From: Yponomeuta sedellus
Taxonomy: Eukaryota > Arthropoda > Insecta > Lepidoptera > Yponomeutidae
NCBI GenBank assembly: GCA_934045075.1
Contig: OW203732.1
Span: 18,135,889-18,199,888, forward strand
Length of the DNA: 64,000 nt
Direction of reading: 5' to 3'
Shown: positions 31,311 to 42,535 of the stretch, piece by piece
Position numbering within the stretch: position 1 is the stretch's first letter
Layout of the letters: each line of letters starts with the position of its first letter
Position numbers and translations under genes: made by a program
Notes under the pieces: model-generated
Databases searched by the model: none
The model's input: only the letters and a program-made list of their open reading frames with translations
Told to the model about the DNA's origin: nothing

Positions 31311-31339
31311 TTAACGATTGTAGGTGGGGACTGGAATAG

Positions 31340-31770
31340 TCACGAATTACCTCTTCGACCTGAACGGCGCTCAGCTTTCGACATCTCCAGAGTAGAATTC
31401 TTCGTGCTTGCGTTGCTGGGCCCAGTCTTCGGTCTCGCTAATTACTTAGAATAAGGAATTGTAAATGGGAACATAAATGGTCTGAGCCTTCAGCCGCGGC
31501 CTGCACAAAGGCGCGACAGGTTTCCTCCTAACAGCAACTTTAAGTAATTGTCACGGCCTTCGGCCGTGCTAATAGTCTCTCCATTTGGCATCAGCGTAAA
31601 TAGAGCTCAGCATTTGGAATCGCCGTGGGAGTATTCCTCTAGCCCGCTTCACAGCCTTCGGCCGTGCCGCGACCTGTATTGAACTCGGCCTTCAACCTCG
31701 TCGCGGCAAGTTTCCTCGCACCCGCATGATGGGGCTCGGCGTTCGGCCTGGCGTTGTTATTTAGAGTTGT
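31340..31770. repeat. Region with repeated GGCCTTCGGCC-type hairpins
   Basis: 'cacggccttcggccgtg' near 31554 is a perfect 7-bp hairpin with a TTC loop. Variants recur near 31650, 31688 and 31740. The region is GC-richer than its flanks, shows no stable reading frame and is probably an old mobile element. Confidence 0.5.
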
Positions 31771-32234
31771 GGCATGGGCGTGGAGACATACAAAATCTTG
31801 GCTTTCTGAATGCCAAAATATTACTGGTATTAAAATGAAACTATAACAAATTCATCTTGAGGTGGCCCCCTAAAGCATTGAAAAATTTTACTGAATATTT
31901 AGGTGTAGATAAGCAATCTTTGGTCTCACAAGTGAACAGGAAACCTAACACAAAATCATAATCTTATTTTCGGAGGAAACGAGATAAAATTCGTTAAGAT
32001 GAATAGAGCTAGAATTTTTTAAAATTTCATGGGTCCTACGATACGAGGTCACGGAGGATCCGTCTTCGGTTACCAGTGAGAGCGTTCAAATATTTTTTTA
32101 TCATTTATTGTTTCTTCTTTGAACCCAGCTTGTCTGACTATGACCGCACAGGGGAAAAGGTGTTACATGCTACACTTTATATATTTTTTTCAGTTAGTTT
32201 TGGTCTAAGTGTCAGTAGGAAATTAATATCAGTT
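31771..32234. other. No feature recognised
   Basis: No repeat or coding signal. Confidence 0.3.
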
Positions 32235-32355
32235 GTTGAACCCGCAACCAGAGGTTGCAGGTTCGAATCCCGGCATGGGTGAATTTTTTAGCCTCTAAAT
32301 AGGTTTTTAAATTTGTTCCTTAGCACGGGTTAGTGCATTAAAAATAAAAATAGTG
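32235..32355 (+). mobile_element. Family E fragment, T arm and tail
   Basis: Starts at 'gaacccgcaaccagaggttgcaggttcgaatcccgg', where a short inverted start makes a mini-hairpin. Continues through 'tagcctctaaataggttttt' to 'gcacgggttagtgcatt'. Confidence 0.8.
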
Positions 32356-32949
32356 TAATATTTTTTTTTTCTCAAACATGCTCAGAAATGTTTGTGTTAT
32401 TACCATGAAATAAAGCCACAAAGTTTCTCTTTTATGGCTCCCGCCTCACTTTACTGGCCTAAGCCAGTAAAGTAAGTATGAAAATCCATTACCGTCCGCT
32501 GCTCTAACTTTTTAAATTTACTTACTAAAATGAAACTGACCAAGGAAAAATTACATACAGCCAACCACCTACTAAGTTATGTAAGCATACTTAGATTAAC
32601 AAAAAAAACAATCTATGGTATTGGTTTTTGTGCGGTTAAACATGGTGCTCAAATATGTTAGTGTATTTAAAAAAATAAAAAGGCGGCAAACCAAACTATT
32701 ATTTCTTAATTACCTAGTAATTATTTTAATATTAATATTTCCTCGCATTGTTTGAGAAAAGCATTATACAATCCTCGGCCGGAACAGGGATTGCAGGACT
32801 CGTTCTAGACGGCTTCGTCTACGACTCGGCCGTCTATCCCAAACTCGTCCAGCAATCCCTTACTTCTCGGCCTCTGCAGTAATGTATTAATATTATTACT
32901 CCCTATGAGGTTGATATTTCTTAAATTAATGAGATAAACGAATGGCGTA
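32356..32949. other. No gene recognised
   Basis: Contains a GC-richer block at 32775-32875 (ggcttcgtctacgactcggcc) that may relate to the 31340-31770 region. Confidence 0.35.
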
Positions 32950-34110
32950 GAAAGAAATAAACACTTTATAGGCATTATTTCTTTCAGCACTTATACCGTT
33001 TTATAGACGGTTTGTTTACATGTAGAGCAAAGCTGATATTATGTAAATTTATACATGTACTAGAATAAATATATGCCAGCGCCATCTAGTAGCTAAAAGT
33101 GGTACTGTAGGACAGGGTTTCAGCAGACAAGAAGAGAAACGTTGTTTCAGCACGACAGCACGTACTTAGGGATCTATTTATTGAAGCAATATGAAACTTA
33201 CTAAGGATTACGGATTAGTAACTGTACTACTCGCACCACAGCGCAAAGCGAGGTGTATTACCTACGTCACTAGTCGTGCCAATTATTAGTGGACAGTCAG
33301 TATTGGCCGAAGTGATTCGCAAGCGCTCAAATACTATCCAATTTTGTTTAATATTATGTAGGGCCTTCGGACAAAACCATACCGCAATTTAGAACACAAA
33401 CAGCGCCATCTATGGTTGGGTAGAGGAACTAATGCTACAGTACTTTAATTACTTAGAAGTGAATATTATTTGTGTTGCGTTTGTCCTCTATTAATGCTGA
33501 TTTAATGTAATCAACGACACCCGGAAAATTCTCTTTTAAATACTTTGCACGTGTTAGGCGTAGTTAAACAAAATTATATTTTTTAATTAAATGAATGATC
33601 TAGAAGGATCAAACCACTTTATAGGAATTATTTCTTTCCGCATTTGTACCGATTCTATAAATGGTTTGTTTACATGTAGACCAAAGCCGAAATTATGTAT
33701 ACACATGTATTAGAATAAATAAAATATAGCAGCGCCATCAAGTGGCTAAAAGTGGTACTTTAATTGCTTAGAAGTAAATGTTATTTTTTGTTCTGTTGGT
33801 TCTCTATTAATGCTGATTTTATGTAACCTACGTCATCCGCAAAATTCTGTTTTAAATATTTCACACCTGTTAGGGGTAGTTCAATAAAATTAGTATTCGA
33901 ATTCAATAAACTAAATATAACAGCGCCATCTAGTGGCTCCTAGCTGTACTTTAACGAAGCTTCTTAACGAATTTTATTTTTCGTCACGGTTCTGATCGCA
34001 TAATTATGATTTTATATAGCCTATGACACCCGCGCAAAGATGCCGAATCGAATGACACCTTGTTTAACAAAATTTGACCATTGGTTAAGGAGTTATGAGG
34101 GAACATAGAA
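32950..34110. repeat. Degenerate tandem array, unit about 328 bp
   Basis: The word CAGCGCCATC occurs near 33076, 33402, 33732 and 33923. Between them the same blocks recur: 'ggttctctattaatgctgat', 'tttgtttacatgtag', 'actttaattgcttagaagt' and 'gttttaaatatttcacacc'. The last unit is shortened and ends 'ggttaaggagttatgaggga', which leads into (TACA)n. Known, from memory: this ending is common in arthropod repeats. Confidence 0.75.
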
Positions 34111-34120
34111 TCGGACATAC

Positions 34121-34151
<31 letters not shown>

Positions 34152-34352
34152 CATACATACATACATACATACATACATACATACATACATACATACATAC
34201 ATACATACATACATACATACATACATACATACATACATACATACATACATACATACATACATACATACATACATACATACATACATACATACATACATAC
34301 ATACATACATACATACATACATACATACATACATACATACATACATACATAC
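34121..34352. repeat. (TACA)n array, about 58 units
   Basis: Essentially perfect, bounded by 'atcggacatac' and 'gcactaaacac'. The long Tyr-Val-Cys-Met and His-Thr-Tyr-Ile frames across it are artefacts of the repeat. Confidence 0.98.
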
Positions 34353-34405
34353 GCACTAAACACATTACCCTCCTTTTGGGCTTCGCTGCAGTCGGGTAAA
34401 AAGAC
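34353..34405 (-). mobile_element. Family Q end
   Basis: 'cattaccctccttttgggcttcgctgcagtcgggtaaaaa' is the reverse of the block at 45108 ('acccgactgcgccagaagg'). It directly caps the array. Confidence 0.6.
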
Positions 34406-34437
34406 AGAATGCGAAACTCAAATTCAAACTCATCATG

Positions 34438-34485
34438 CCTCTCTCTTTGAGAGAGTCTATTGCCTGCATACACTGAGATGTTACC
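34438..34485 (+). mobile_element. Family C fragment, reverse sense
   Basis: 'ctctctttgagagagtctattgcctgcata' only. Confidence 0.5.
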
Positions 34486-35594
34486 TATAACAATTGTACG
34501 CTAAGGATCTACCACCGGAACAAAAGCAGATTTTCCTCTTTCCTCAGCAAATGCCTTTCCGAAATTTTACGTTACCGACCCTCCCCATTCATATTCACTC
34601 TCCCGCTTCCTGTACGAGTATGATTTTGATCATCAAATGTTGAAATTGTTTCAACTGTTGCGTTTGGTTTGCCAAACGCAACATTTGAAATAGAACTTTA
34701 ACGCTTGGAGACTCCATGATCTCCGCTGTTCTCCATCCAAAGGCCAAGTGGAACGGTGATTTGAGCCAACCTGTTTCGCCAATCGCGACTTGCGACTCTA
34801 CGTTTTACAGTTAGGTTAGGACAGACCTCTGAGATTTATGTCGGAGCTGGTTGCCAACGCAATGTCTCGACGATGAACTGAGCTGATAGCTTTAAGCACA
34901 TCTACTCTATCCACTGAGGCTCTTAAGGGTGACACACACGGCGAAGATACTATCTTAAAATACAATATCGCTCAACAGAATTAACACACGACGAAGGTAA
35001 TAAATTCATACTTTAAGACGATAAGAAAAATACCTACCTACTACATATATCTCCCATTTGCGGAACCGACAAGGTTTCTCTGTGGATTGGGTTTTTTGGT
35101 AGTAGTTTTTTTAGTAATATTTTTGTAAATTGTCTGGCGAGCGATATGTCTCTTAACATAAAATATTATCGTATCTTCGCCGTGACGTCCTTAAATACAC
35201 ATTATGTGCAATTTTTCAAAGGTTTAATAACAATAAATACCTTCATTATACATTTATTTGCTTCTTACTTCATACAAGCTAAGCCTAAAAATAACCCTTG
35301 TAATTTACCAAAGGATCAAACTCTACCAAAGAGTGTAGAATTTGATCCGATTATAATTTCACGTGTCAAATACGTCATTAGAAAAATAAGGTTATTGTAA
35401 TTATTGCACTCATGAATAAAATATTTTTCCTTTATCAGACCGATATACCATGAAAGAAAAAACCGGAAAAGTGTGAGTTGGACTGGCCCCTACAGGGTTC
35501 CATACGAATTTGTATGCACTTCGCAAATAGTTCAGGAATAGAGTCACGCAGTTTTTTTTCCCCAACTTCAAAGGCTATAGAGGAAAAGACGTAT
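34486..35594. other. No gene recognised
   Basis: An 84-codon plus frame at 35146-35400 has no domain and no splice context. A palindromic 'gttgcgtttggtttgccaaacgcaac' lies at about 34658-34683. No repeat family of this window. Confidence 0.4.
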
Positions 35595-35790
35595 ATTGTT
35601 ACTGTAACTTCACAAATGTACATAACTTAGATGACAGTCATTGGTACAAGCCGAGATTTGAACCCACGACCACCCGATTGAGAAGACGGCGTTCTACAGC
35701 TCCGCTACTTTTTTAAAATGTAGGTAGCCTATGTCTACGTCTCAATGGCGTCAGGGCACAGACCTCACACATACACAGGAGACTCCAAAT
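35595..35790 (-). mobile_element. Family C head, joined to a second C start
   Basis: 'acttcacaaatgtacataacttag', 'cagtcattggtacaagcc' and 'gatttgaacccacgacc' show that family C carries a tRNA-like head on the minus strand. From 35716 a further family C beginning ('gtagcctatgtctacgtctca') follows. Confidence 0.65.
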
Positions 35791-35889
35791 AAATAAAAAA
35801 ATGGTTTTATAAAAATCTAAATTGATTGATGGCCTTGATAAACAAAAGTTTCCCTTGTCCGATCAGAATGCAAAATATTCTACTAGTAT

Positions 35890-36145
35890 CTGACATCAAC
35901 CCTTTGTATGTCCCCACTGCTTGGGTACGGGTCTTTTCCTGCATCGTTGGAAGGCTGAGCCATACTCCACCACGGGGGCCAAATCCGGATAGGTGAAGGA
36001 TTGTAAGACAGTGGCGGGCCTTACTGTCAGAAGTTATCAAGCCTCGTGCAAGTTACGAGGCCTCTGACATGGCTTATCGACTGCCGTTACGTGACAGCCG
36101 GCACCAACGGCTTTACATGCCTTGAGAAGCATGGAAGTATCGGTA
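35890..36145 (+). repeat. Family A copy 12, missing the 3' end
   Basis: From 'catcaaccctttgtatgtccccactgcttggg' to 'gagaagcatggaagt'. A small duplication 'cctcgtgcaagttacgaggcctc' lies at about 36043. Confidence 0.8.
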
Positions 36146-36699
36146 CACTAGTATCATAATAAAATTATTTAGTTACTTTCTTGTGTCCTGTTATCCCTCA
36201 TCATCAGAGACATAGAATGTTTATAAAAGATCTCCACTCCCTGCGATTTTAACCAGCGACTTCGAGATATTCCCATCCCAATCCAAGTGTTATCGTGTTG
36301 ACAGCAAAGTTAATTGAGAGAAATTGTAGAGCCTACTTGGAAAAAGCACCCGCTATTTACAAGCCGCTGTTCAAAACTTGCTGTTAATTACGGAGTTTAC
36401 CACAGGACTCCAGATTATTTCTTAGTAACCTAGCTTTTTAATAACAAAGCCTTGTTTATACCGTCTCCAAAAAACCGTAATGAATCTTGTTTTCATGGAT
36501 TTAAGTGTCATAATCCAAGCTTGACCTCTTATCCCAGGTGGTACGGCTGTTACGACGAAGGAAAATGAATGGTGATCTCCAATTTTATATAAAGGAACCG
36601 GGTACATAGCCGACCAGACTCTTCGTCTTCATAAAGCGCGGTCGCACGCACAAAATCCGACCTTGTGTAGGTGTGAGCTTTTGAGCCCATACAACCTTA
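36146..36699. other. No feature recognised
   Basis: No repeat or convincing ORF. Confidence 0.35.
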
Positions 36700-37049
36700 T
36701 CTTCTGTCCCTTACCTGCTCAAAGAAAACCGGTACAGCGCTGTCTCACTCGGCCACTGCCACGCCGACTGGTGGAGCTAACCAGTACTAAATGACAGTTC
36801 GTGTAATACGTTTTTGCCTGCTCCGGCGCATGGCATAGGCATTGTACTCGGAACCCAAACATTCTTAGTTTTCCGCTTGAAACCTGCACATGGCGAGAAA
36901 AAAATTGCACCTTTGAAATGGACTTTTTGCCACAGTGTGCGTGGGAGTGGTACCAGTGTGTAGGTAAATGAATATTCGTGGTGCAGTGTCAAACAGTGGA
37001 CTGTTTTCGTCGTGGAGTCCGAAAAGCAGCCTCAAGATTAAGCTCAAAC
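36700..37049 (+). promoter_or_regulatory. Possible promoter and 5' non-coding exon
   Basis: The sequence is GC-richer and CpG-richer than its surroundings, and a strong donor (GTAAGTAG) starts at 37050. No coding frame dominates: overlapping minus frames of 60-71 codons at 36719-37047 compete. I infer a first exon on the plus strand, with low certainty. Confidence 0.3.
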
Positions 37050-37051
37050 GT

Positions 37052-38110
37052 AAGTAGTGGGCTGTAAAGCCTTTTTTTTGTCAAATCTTTATGATTGTTT
37101 TATATTATAATTGATAGACTCTCTTTGGTGGAAAGGAGAGTAGAAACAATGCTTCAAATGGTACAGAAAACGATAGATAAATTTCCAAACATAGTGAAAA
37201 CCATACAAGAGAATCTGTAGGTAAATCTTGTTTTTGTCGATTGTTCCCAAATAACACATCTTTGTTATTGTTCGTTTTTTGTGTGCTTAGCCAGGTACAG
37301 ACGACAATACATTGACCTTTACACGCGTGTTCTCTACTTAGTTGAATTAGGGGTGATTTTGCACACAAATTGTAAATTTTGATCGGCTGCCAACTGTACA
37401 ATTGAAGTAGGTAACTACGTAACTTTAAATAAATTATTCAAAATTAAGGTCGGAAGGTGGATTTTATGCAGAGTGAGCAAAAACTTGGATTCATTGTAAA
37501 TTGTCTTAATTTGCATGGCGAATTGCGACTTGCTTACAAAACTAACAATCGAATGACCTTACCAGGCAATATTGTCTAGATTTAGTCAATGAATGCAGTC
37601 TTGCATATTGTCAGAGTTAATTGGCTTAACCTCAGGTATTTCTTGATTGGATTTGAAAAGATAAACTGCGACAACTTAATTTATTAGTAAATTATTACTT
37701 AGCTAGATGCACTCTCGACTTTGTTCGCAAGGAATTCGAATACGAATATACCGAAATATAACTTATTTAAATTTTGCCACGAGAACTTACAACCGGTTAA
37801 GTTCGAGTCGATCTCGCCCACCAAGGATTCCGTATCCCATCCTAATACCATATTTGTCAAAATATGTTTATAGAGGACATACTGGGGGCTGTTGGATAAA
37901 ATTAAATCCATGGTTTGCTATATACCTAACAGTTCCCTGTACATTGCTAAGTCGACTAACCCACTAATAAATAAGTAGAGAGACGGCTGCGCAATGTACA
38001 TTGGTTTCGTCATAATAAACGATGAATTGAGTTTCATTAAGCAGGCCATTGCTAATCAAATTGAGCGCAGGTTGAATGATACTCGTAGCAAACATACGAT
38101 TCTGACAATT
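37052..38110. other. No gene recognised
   Basis: AT-rich, possibly intron. An 86-codon plus frame at 37707-37967 and a minus frame overlap without domains. Confidence 0.35.
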
Positions 38111-38113
38111 TTA

Positions 38114-38460
38114 CATCGATATCCCCACTCCTGGGGCACGGGTCTCTTCCTGCAGAAGGTTAGAGCATACTCCACCACGGGGGCCAGTCCGGGTTGGTGG
38201 AGGATCGTTAGACAGTGGCGGGCCATACTGTCAGAAATTATCAAGCCTCTCATAAGGCCTCTAACACGGCTTAACGACTGACATTACATGACAGCCGGCA
38301 ATAACGGCTTGACGTGCCTCGCGAAGCACGGAAGCGCTCGGAAAAATGTAGCGGTAGTCACTGGATGGTCACCCATCCTGCACCTGACCGCGCTTGTTGT
38401 TGCTTAACTCAAGTGATTGATTCCAATTAATTGGTTTGACTGCCACGAGCGTTCGACAGT
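38114..38460 (+). repeat. Family A copy 13
   Basis: Nearly full length, with the 'tgcatcgcaggaagg' block reduced to 'tgcagaagg'. Ends 'tgccacgagcgttcg'. The hairpin has lost pairing (caattaattgg). Confidence 0.85.
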
Positions 38461-38471
38461 TTTACATTCCG

Positions 38472-38625
38472 CATGCAGCGCCATCTGCCGGACTGATTTA
38501 GGAATCTAAGTTATCCAGGGCGCCACCCAAACGCATACAAAAAAATAATTTAAATCCGTCCAGCCGTTTAGGAGGAGTTCAGTGACACACACGCGTGCAG
38601 TAGAATTATATAACTTGCTTATACT
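38472..38625 (+). mobile_element. RTE-like LINE 3' fragment
   Basis: 'gcagcgccatctgccgg' is followed by 'taaatccgtccagccgtttagg' and 'agtagaattatataac', the same order as at 5690-5925. Confidence 0.5.
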
Positions 38626-38689
38626 TGTATCGATAATAAAATCACAATATATGCTTTCTTCGCAAAGACATTTAATTTTTATTTATACT

Positions 38690-38790
38690 TAACGGCCTCT
38701 GTGGCGCAGCGGTAGCGCATCTGACTACCATGCAAGAGGTCCCGGGTTCGATCCCCGGCTGGGGACAAAAAAAAACCCAGGTCTTGGATT
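38690..38790 (+). mobile_element. Family F SINE head
   Basis: The tRNA-like module 38694-38766 has box A region 'gtggcgcagcggtagcgc' and box B GGGTTCGATCCCC with a fully paired T arm. It is followed by an oligo-A and 'cccaggtcttggatta', then truncated. This is the best-preserved tRNA-like fold in the window. Its anticodon arm is poorly paired and the F body follows, so I call a SINE. Confidence 0.75.
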
Positions 38791-38794
38791 ATAC

Positions 38795-39090
38795 TATTTT
38801 ATTTTTAATGCACTAACCCGTGCTGAGGACAAATTTAAAAACCTATTTAGAGCCTAAAAATTTCACCCATGCCGGGATTCGAACCCGCAACCTCTGGCTA
38901 TCCGTGCCAGCGCTCTACCAATTGAGCCAATGGGCGACTCACCGGCATCAGTAAAATTTCGAACCTCTTTACACTATTCTCTGTATTAAGTACAGGCAGC
39001 GACATCTGGCTTAAGCAAATTGCATCACTTAAAGCCCCGACTACCTACTTTGCAGTTAGGTTTTACATCGGAACGATATCACTGTACCTA
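38795..39090 (-). mobile_element. Family E, full minus-strand copy
   Basis: Tail 'aatgcactaacccgtgctgagg', tRNA-like module with box B complement, 'tgggcgactcaccggcatcag', 'acaggcagcgacatctggcttaag', 'ctacctactttgcagttagg' and 'atcggaacgatatc'. No foldback. Confidence 0.85.
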
Positions 39091-39096
39091 CATGAT

Positions 39097-39190
39097 TTTT
39101 ATTTTTAATGCACTAACCCGTGCTAAGGACAAATTTAAAAACCTATTTAGAGGCTAAAAAATTCACCCATGCCGGGATTCGAACCCGCAT
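39097..39190 (-). mobile_element. Family E fragment, tandem to the previous copy
   Basis: It begins with the same 'tttttatttttaatgcactaacccgtgctaagg' tail and ends inside the T arm, where it is fused to an F fragment. Confidence 0.8.
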
Positions 39191-39310
39191 TGGATGTTTA
39201 CATGTTTGTGATGTCGTTGTTTCTGGTTCCCAAGACACAGGGTATCCTAGTGTGGGGCCAGAAGCAATGTATGTGCCTGTATGTAAATGTTAAAAATGTT
39301 ATGTTAAACA
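39187..39310 (+). mobile_element. Family F body without head
   Basis: 'ttggatgtttacatgtttgtgatgtcg' to 'gtatgtgcctgtatgtaaatg', directly joined to the broken T arm of the E copy. Confidence 0.8.
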
Positions 39311-39640
39311 TGTGCAAATTGTCATAACAAAGTATGAATTGTAATTGTATGAAATGACCATAGCATCTGAGAGGTTGATGTGTTTTCGGCTCTATTTTCA
39401 TTACTAGTTCGTCCCCAAAAAGCAAGCCTGTATTCCCAAGAACCGTAATCATAATTGGAATGTCAGACGTGTGCCAGTATGAGTCAACGCAAAGGAATCC
39501 TTTTGTGTTATCGTAATTCGTAACTGATACCGACTGACATGGCAGAATTACCGCTACTAGGTATTTACCGACTTTTTATTCCACCGACCACCCGACTATG
39601 TCTTTCTGGTATCCGCCTACGGTTGACAAAAAGAAATTGC
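39311..39640. other. No feature recognised
   Basis: Nothing supported. Confidence 0.3.
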
Positions 39641-39644
39641 TTTC

Positions 39645-39722
39645 AGTAATAAGTTCGCCAATTGTACCATATTTTTGTAATTATAATTTCTACGTACAAT
39701 AAAGAATATTCTATCTACTATT
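39645..39722 (+). mobile_element. Family K fragment
   Basis: 'gctttcagtaataagttcgcc' to 'gtacaataaagaatattctatc'. Confidence 0.55.
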
Positions 39723-39744
39723 TATTTTATACTAGATGGCCCGA

Positions 39745-39895
39745 CTGATCAACCCTTTGTATGTCCCCACTAATGGGGCACGGGTCTCTACCTGTATCAC
39801 AGGAAGGTTACGTCACGGTAGCTCCATCACGGAGCCAAGTCCGGGTTGGTGGAGGATTGTAAGACAGTAGCGGGCCTTACTATCAGATATCAAGC
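39745..39895 (+). repeat. Family A copy 14, 5' half
   Basis: 'gatcaaccctttgtatgtccccact' to 'ctatcagatatcaagccc'. Confidence 0.8.
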
Positions 39896-40444
39896 CCGCG
39901 TTATTTGCGAAGTAGAAGTCATTTGTTCAAGTTATTTGTCGGGCACTAAACCTTTTTTCTCATCATCTAAACTTTTGACTACAGTAATCTTAAATCCAAA
40001 AGTAAATTGTAATCAACAATTTACTCTTATTTCTTACAACATAAGTGCTATTATAGCACAAAAAGTTTTACTTTAGTTGACTGGCTTCGCATGCATTTAG
40101 GATAACCATAAACGTTAATTATCTAGCCCATTATACGACAAATAGTCTCCAAACAATGGGCTGACGTTAAAAAAGGTATTTTCCCGCGTTCGGCTGGCGT
40201 TCAAATTGCGAGACCCCATGGGGCGTTCTCATTCGTATGCCAAGACATGCAACAGAATAAAAACGTTTATTGCCATTATTTTACAAGTAAAACGAAAAAA
40301 ATCCTAATGTTAATGTCAACATAAAATAAAAAAATAAAAACAAAGACATTTTTCAGAAATGCGATTACATTTTTTTGGGAAGCTCACTTATTTATTTAAT
40401 AAAAAAAAATCTTGGGTGTCTTCTCCGGGACTTTTCGGATTTTT
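39896..40444. other. No feature recognised
   Basis: AT-rich, no repeat or domain. Confidence 0.35.
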
Positions 40445-40720
40445 CTACTCCATATCTTCTTCTTCTGGCTATATTAGTCCACTGCTGGACATAGCCCTCC
40501 CCTAATGAGCGTAAGTTTGTGCCAGCATTAGGGGGTAATGCCCATATTCCCCTCGCTGGGCATGCGGGTTGGGGATCGCAGTTTGGTAGAATTCGTAGTT
40601 TGTACTGCAGGGGGCGCTGCTGCTCACCCTCCGGTTTGAGTCCTTTAGTCGCCTTATACGACATCCGCGGGAAGAATTTGGGTTGGTGCTATTCTCTAGG
40701 CCGACACCACACAGCCACTC
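40445..40720 (-). mobile_element. Family B copy 5, RT tail still visible
   Basis: The minus strand encodes LRSLGEGYVQQWTNIARRRR at about 40510-40450, then the block 'gtgagcagcagcgccccctg'. This links family B to non-LTR reverse transcriptases. The frame is broken upstream. Confidence 0.75.
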
Positions 40721-40967
40721 CATATACAAAATTAGAATTATTTAAATGAAAAATATGTCTGGAATTAATACCAGTTCAATGCATTAGTATGTAAACTCTA
40801 TTAATTAAGTTTTATAACATTCTGATAAGACTAAGTTAAAAGTTTTTTTCCCATTATTTCTATAAAATAATCCAGATGTTGATACCAACACTAGTTTTAC
40901 TCGTAACGTTTATTAAGTTACAAGTGGTGATTTTACAAGTAAAATATATAACGATACATTATGAAAT

Positions 40968-41065
40968 GAAAAGATTTTATTCATAGTAGCGCAGAAACTG
41001 CGGCTTAATGAACGTTACAAGTCAAACCAGGTGTTCATTTCAAATTCTAGATCATTTTGGAGAGA
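40968..41065 (-). mobile_element. Family L fragment
   Basis: 'gaaatgaaaagattttattc' to 'ctagatcattttggagag', the terminal 100 bp of family L. Confidence 0.6.
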
Positions 41066-41975
41066 AAATGGACTAAAAACTCCAATTAAGTAAACTGCCT
41101 CTGAGGAGTGCTTTTGAGAAACCGTGATTTTGTAAATAATGCCGTTTGTATTTTAGGGTGGTCGCATGTCTAGATACTAGCTACAACGAGGAAGTTGCTA
41201 GCAAATGTAAAAAGGATGTGCTGTTATTCCGTGCTGCACTGTAGTTCGCTCTAGCATTTAACTGATCGTATTTTATTTTATCTTATAGCATATCCTTGTT
41301 GTTGTATTGCGTTTAATTTCTTTATTTAACTTAGTTTACTTTAATGTGTGTTTCTTAATGATTCGCGATACTCATACATACTTACATAAGGTAATTACGA
41401 TTTTCTTAATAAATAACCGCGGTTAGACCCGTTCAATGCATAATTATTGAAAGTTATTATTTGGCGATTTAAAAAAAATATTCAGTATCAATTTGTATAC
41501 TGTTGCGGCGGCCCGTGGTAATGTGTACACTTATTTTATCTAAATCCAGATTAACTTAATAGAAAATTTTAGTTTTTGTTATTTGAAACCTGGTCGGACT
41601 CTTCCGCCAAAAAAAACACGTGAGTTAATCCGAATTTCGGTAAAGGTTGTGTACTGCGCAAAAAAAATTACACTTATACCTATTATAAAGGCGAAAGTTT
41701 GTGTGTATGTCGCTGGGCACAGCTGGTAGCTGATAAATGTGAATAGCTCTTTACAGTGCTCAAAATAGTGTGTGAACCACGCCATACGGTGCCAGTGCCG
41801 CATGACGGTTACTTCCGAGCTCGGCAGCATATGGCAGTAGCGCCGTTGATAGCAATTAAATTCAGTCAGAAACTCGAATAGTTCGCGTGTGAAACGGGGT
41901 TGGTTTGACTCTGGACTTTCAACCTTATTTTCAGGGGTTTCTGCTAAATGACGACACAAATGGAATAAAAAACAT
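41066..41975. other. No gene recognised
   Basis: A 126-codon minus frame at 41579-41959 includes CHMLPSSEVTVMRHWHRMAW but has no domain I can name. The end near 41670-41730 ('ctattataaaggcgaaagtttgtgtg') looks like an RTE-like 3' end in reverse sense. Probably old element DNA. Confidence 0.35.
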
Positions 41976-41979
41976 GACT

Positions 41980-42130
41980 TTAGACGGGTTTTTTTTTAAA
42001 AAAGAACATTATAGTTATAAACAACTATTTACAACTTATTTTAGAAACTACAGTCTAGAACCTAAGACCAACAATCTAGGTTTAATACATTTTCGCTAAA
42101 AACGCCCGTTTTTCGAAAAACTGCTTTTAT
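41980..42130. repeat. Family P copy 2
   Basis: See 27705. It shares 'ttttagaaactaca' and 'cgctaaaaacgcccgttttt'. Confidence 0.45.
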
Positions 42131-42404
42131 AGATTTTTAAAATAAAGAATATTCTTTATTATATAGCAGAGCACATGTCTTAAAACATGTAAAGATACAG
42201 AGTAAATTTTCTTAATGCTTTTCTTATTTAGCAATAAGAAAATTATTGCTGTTAGCACAGCAATTAGAAAAAGCTATTACATTACATTGGAACTCCTTAT
42301 TAAGCACAACTGAAAACGTAATACATTAAAAGTACGCTATACATAAATTGAGATCATTAAATATTATCTGTGTTATTTATAAAAACACGATCCCTCTAAT
42401 CTAA

Positions 42405-42535
42405 GGTTGTCTGGAAGAGATCACTCTTAGTGATAAGACCGCCAATTGTATAATATTAGGTACTTAGATTTAAAAAATCATGGTTGTATTCTTTTTTCTG
42501 TTTTTGCAATAAAGTGTTCTATATCTAAAATAATC
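42405..42535 (+). mobile_element. Family K copy, clearest sense-strand copy
   Basis: 'ctaaggttgtctggaagagatcac', 'agtgataagaccgccaattgta', 'gtattcttttttctg' and 'caataaagtgttctatat' are in order. Confidence 0.65.

Noticed and set aside
33984..34490. Frames of 80-131 codons across the (TACA)n array
   Set aside because: Same repeat artefact.
38694..38766. Functional tRNA gene
   Set aside because: The T arm is good but the anticodon arm is poorly paired and the family F body follows directly.
41579..41959. 126-codon minus-strand frame
   Set aside because: No recognisable domain. The end overlaps an RTE-like 3' block in reverse sense.
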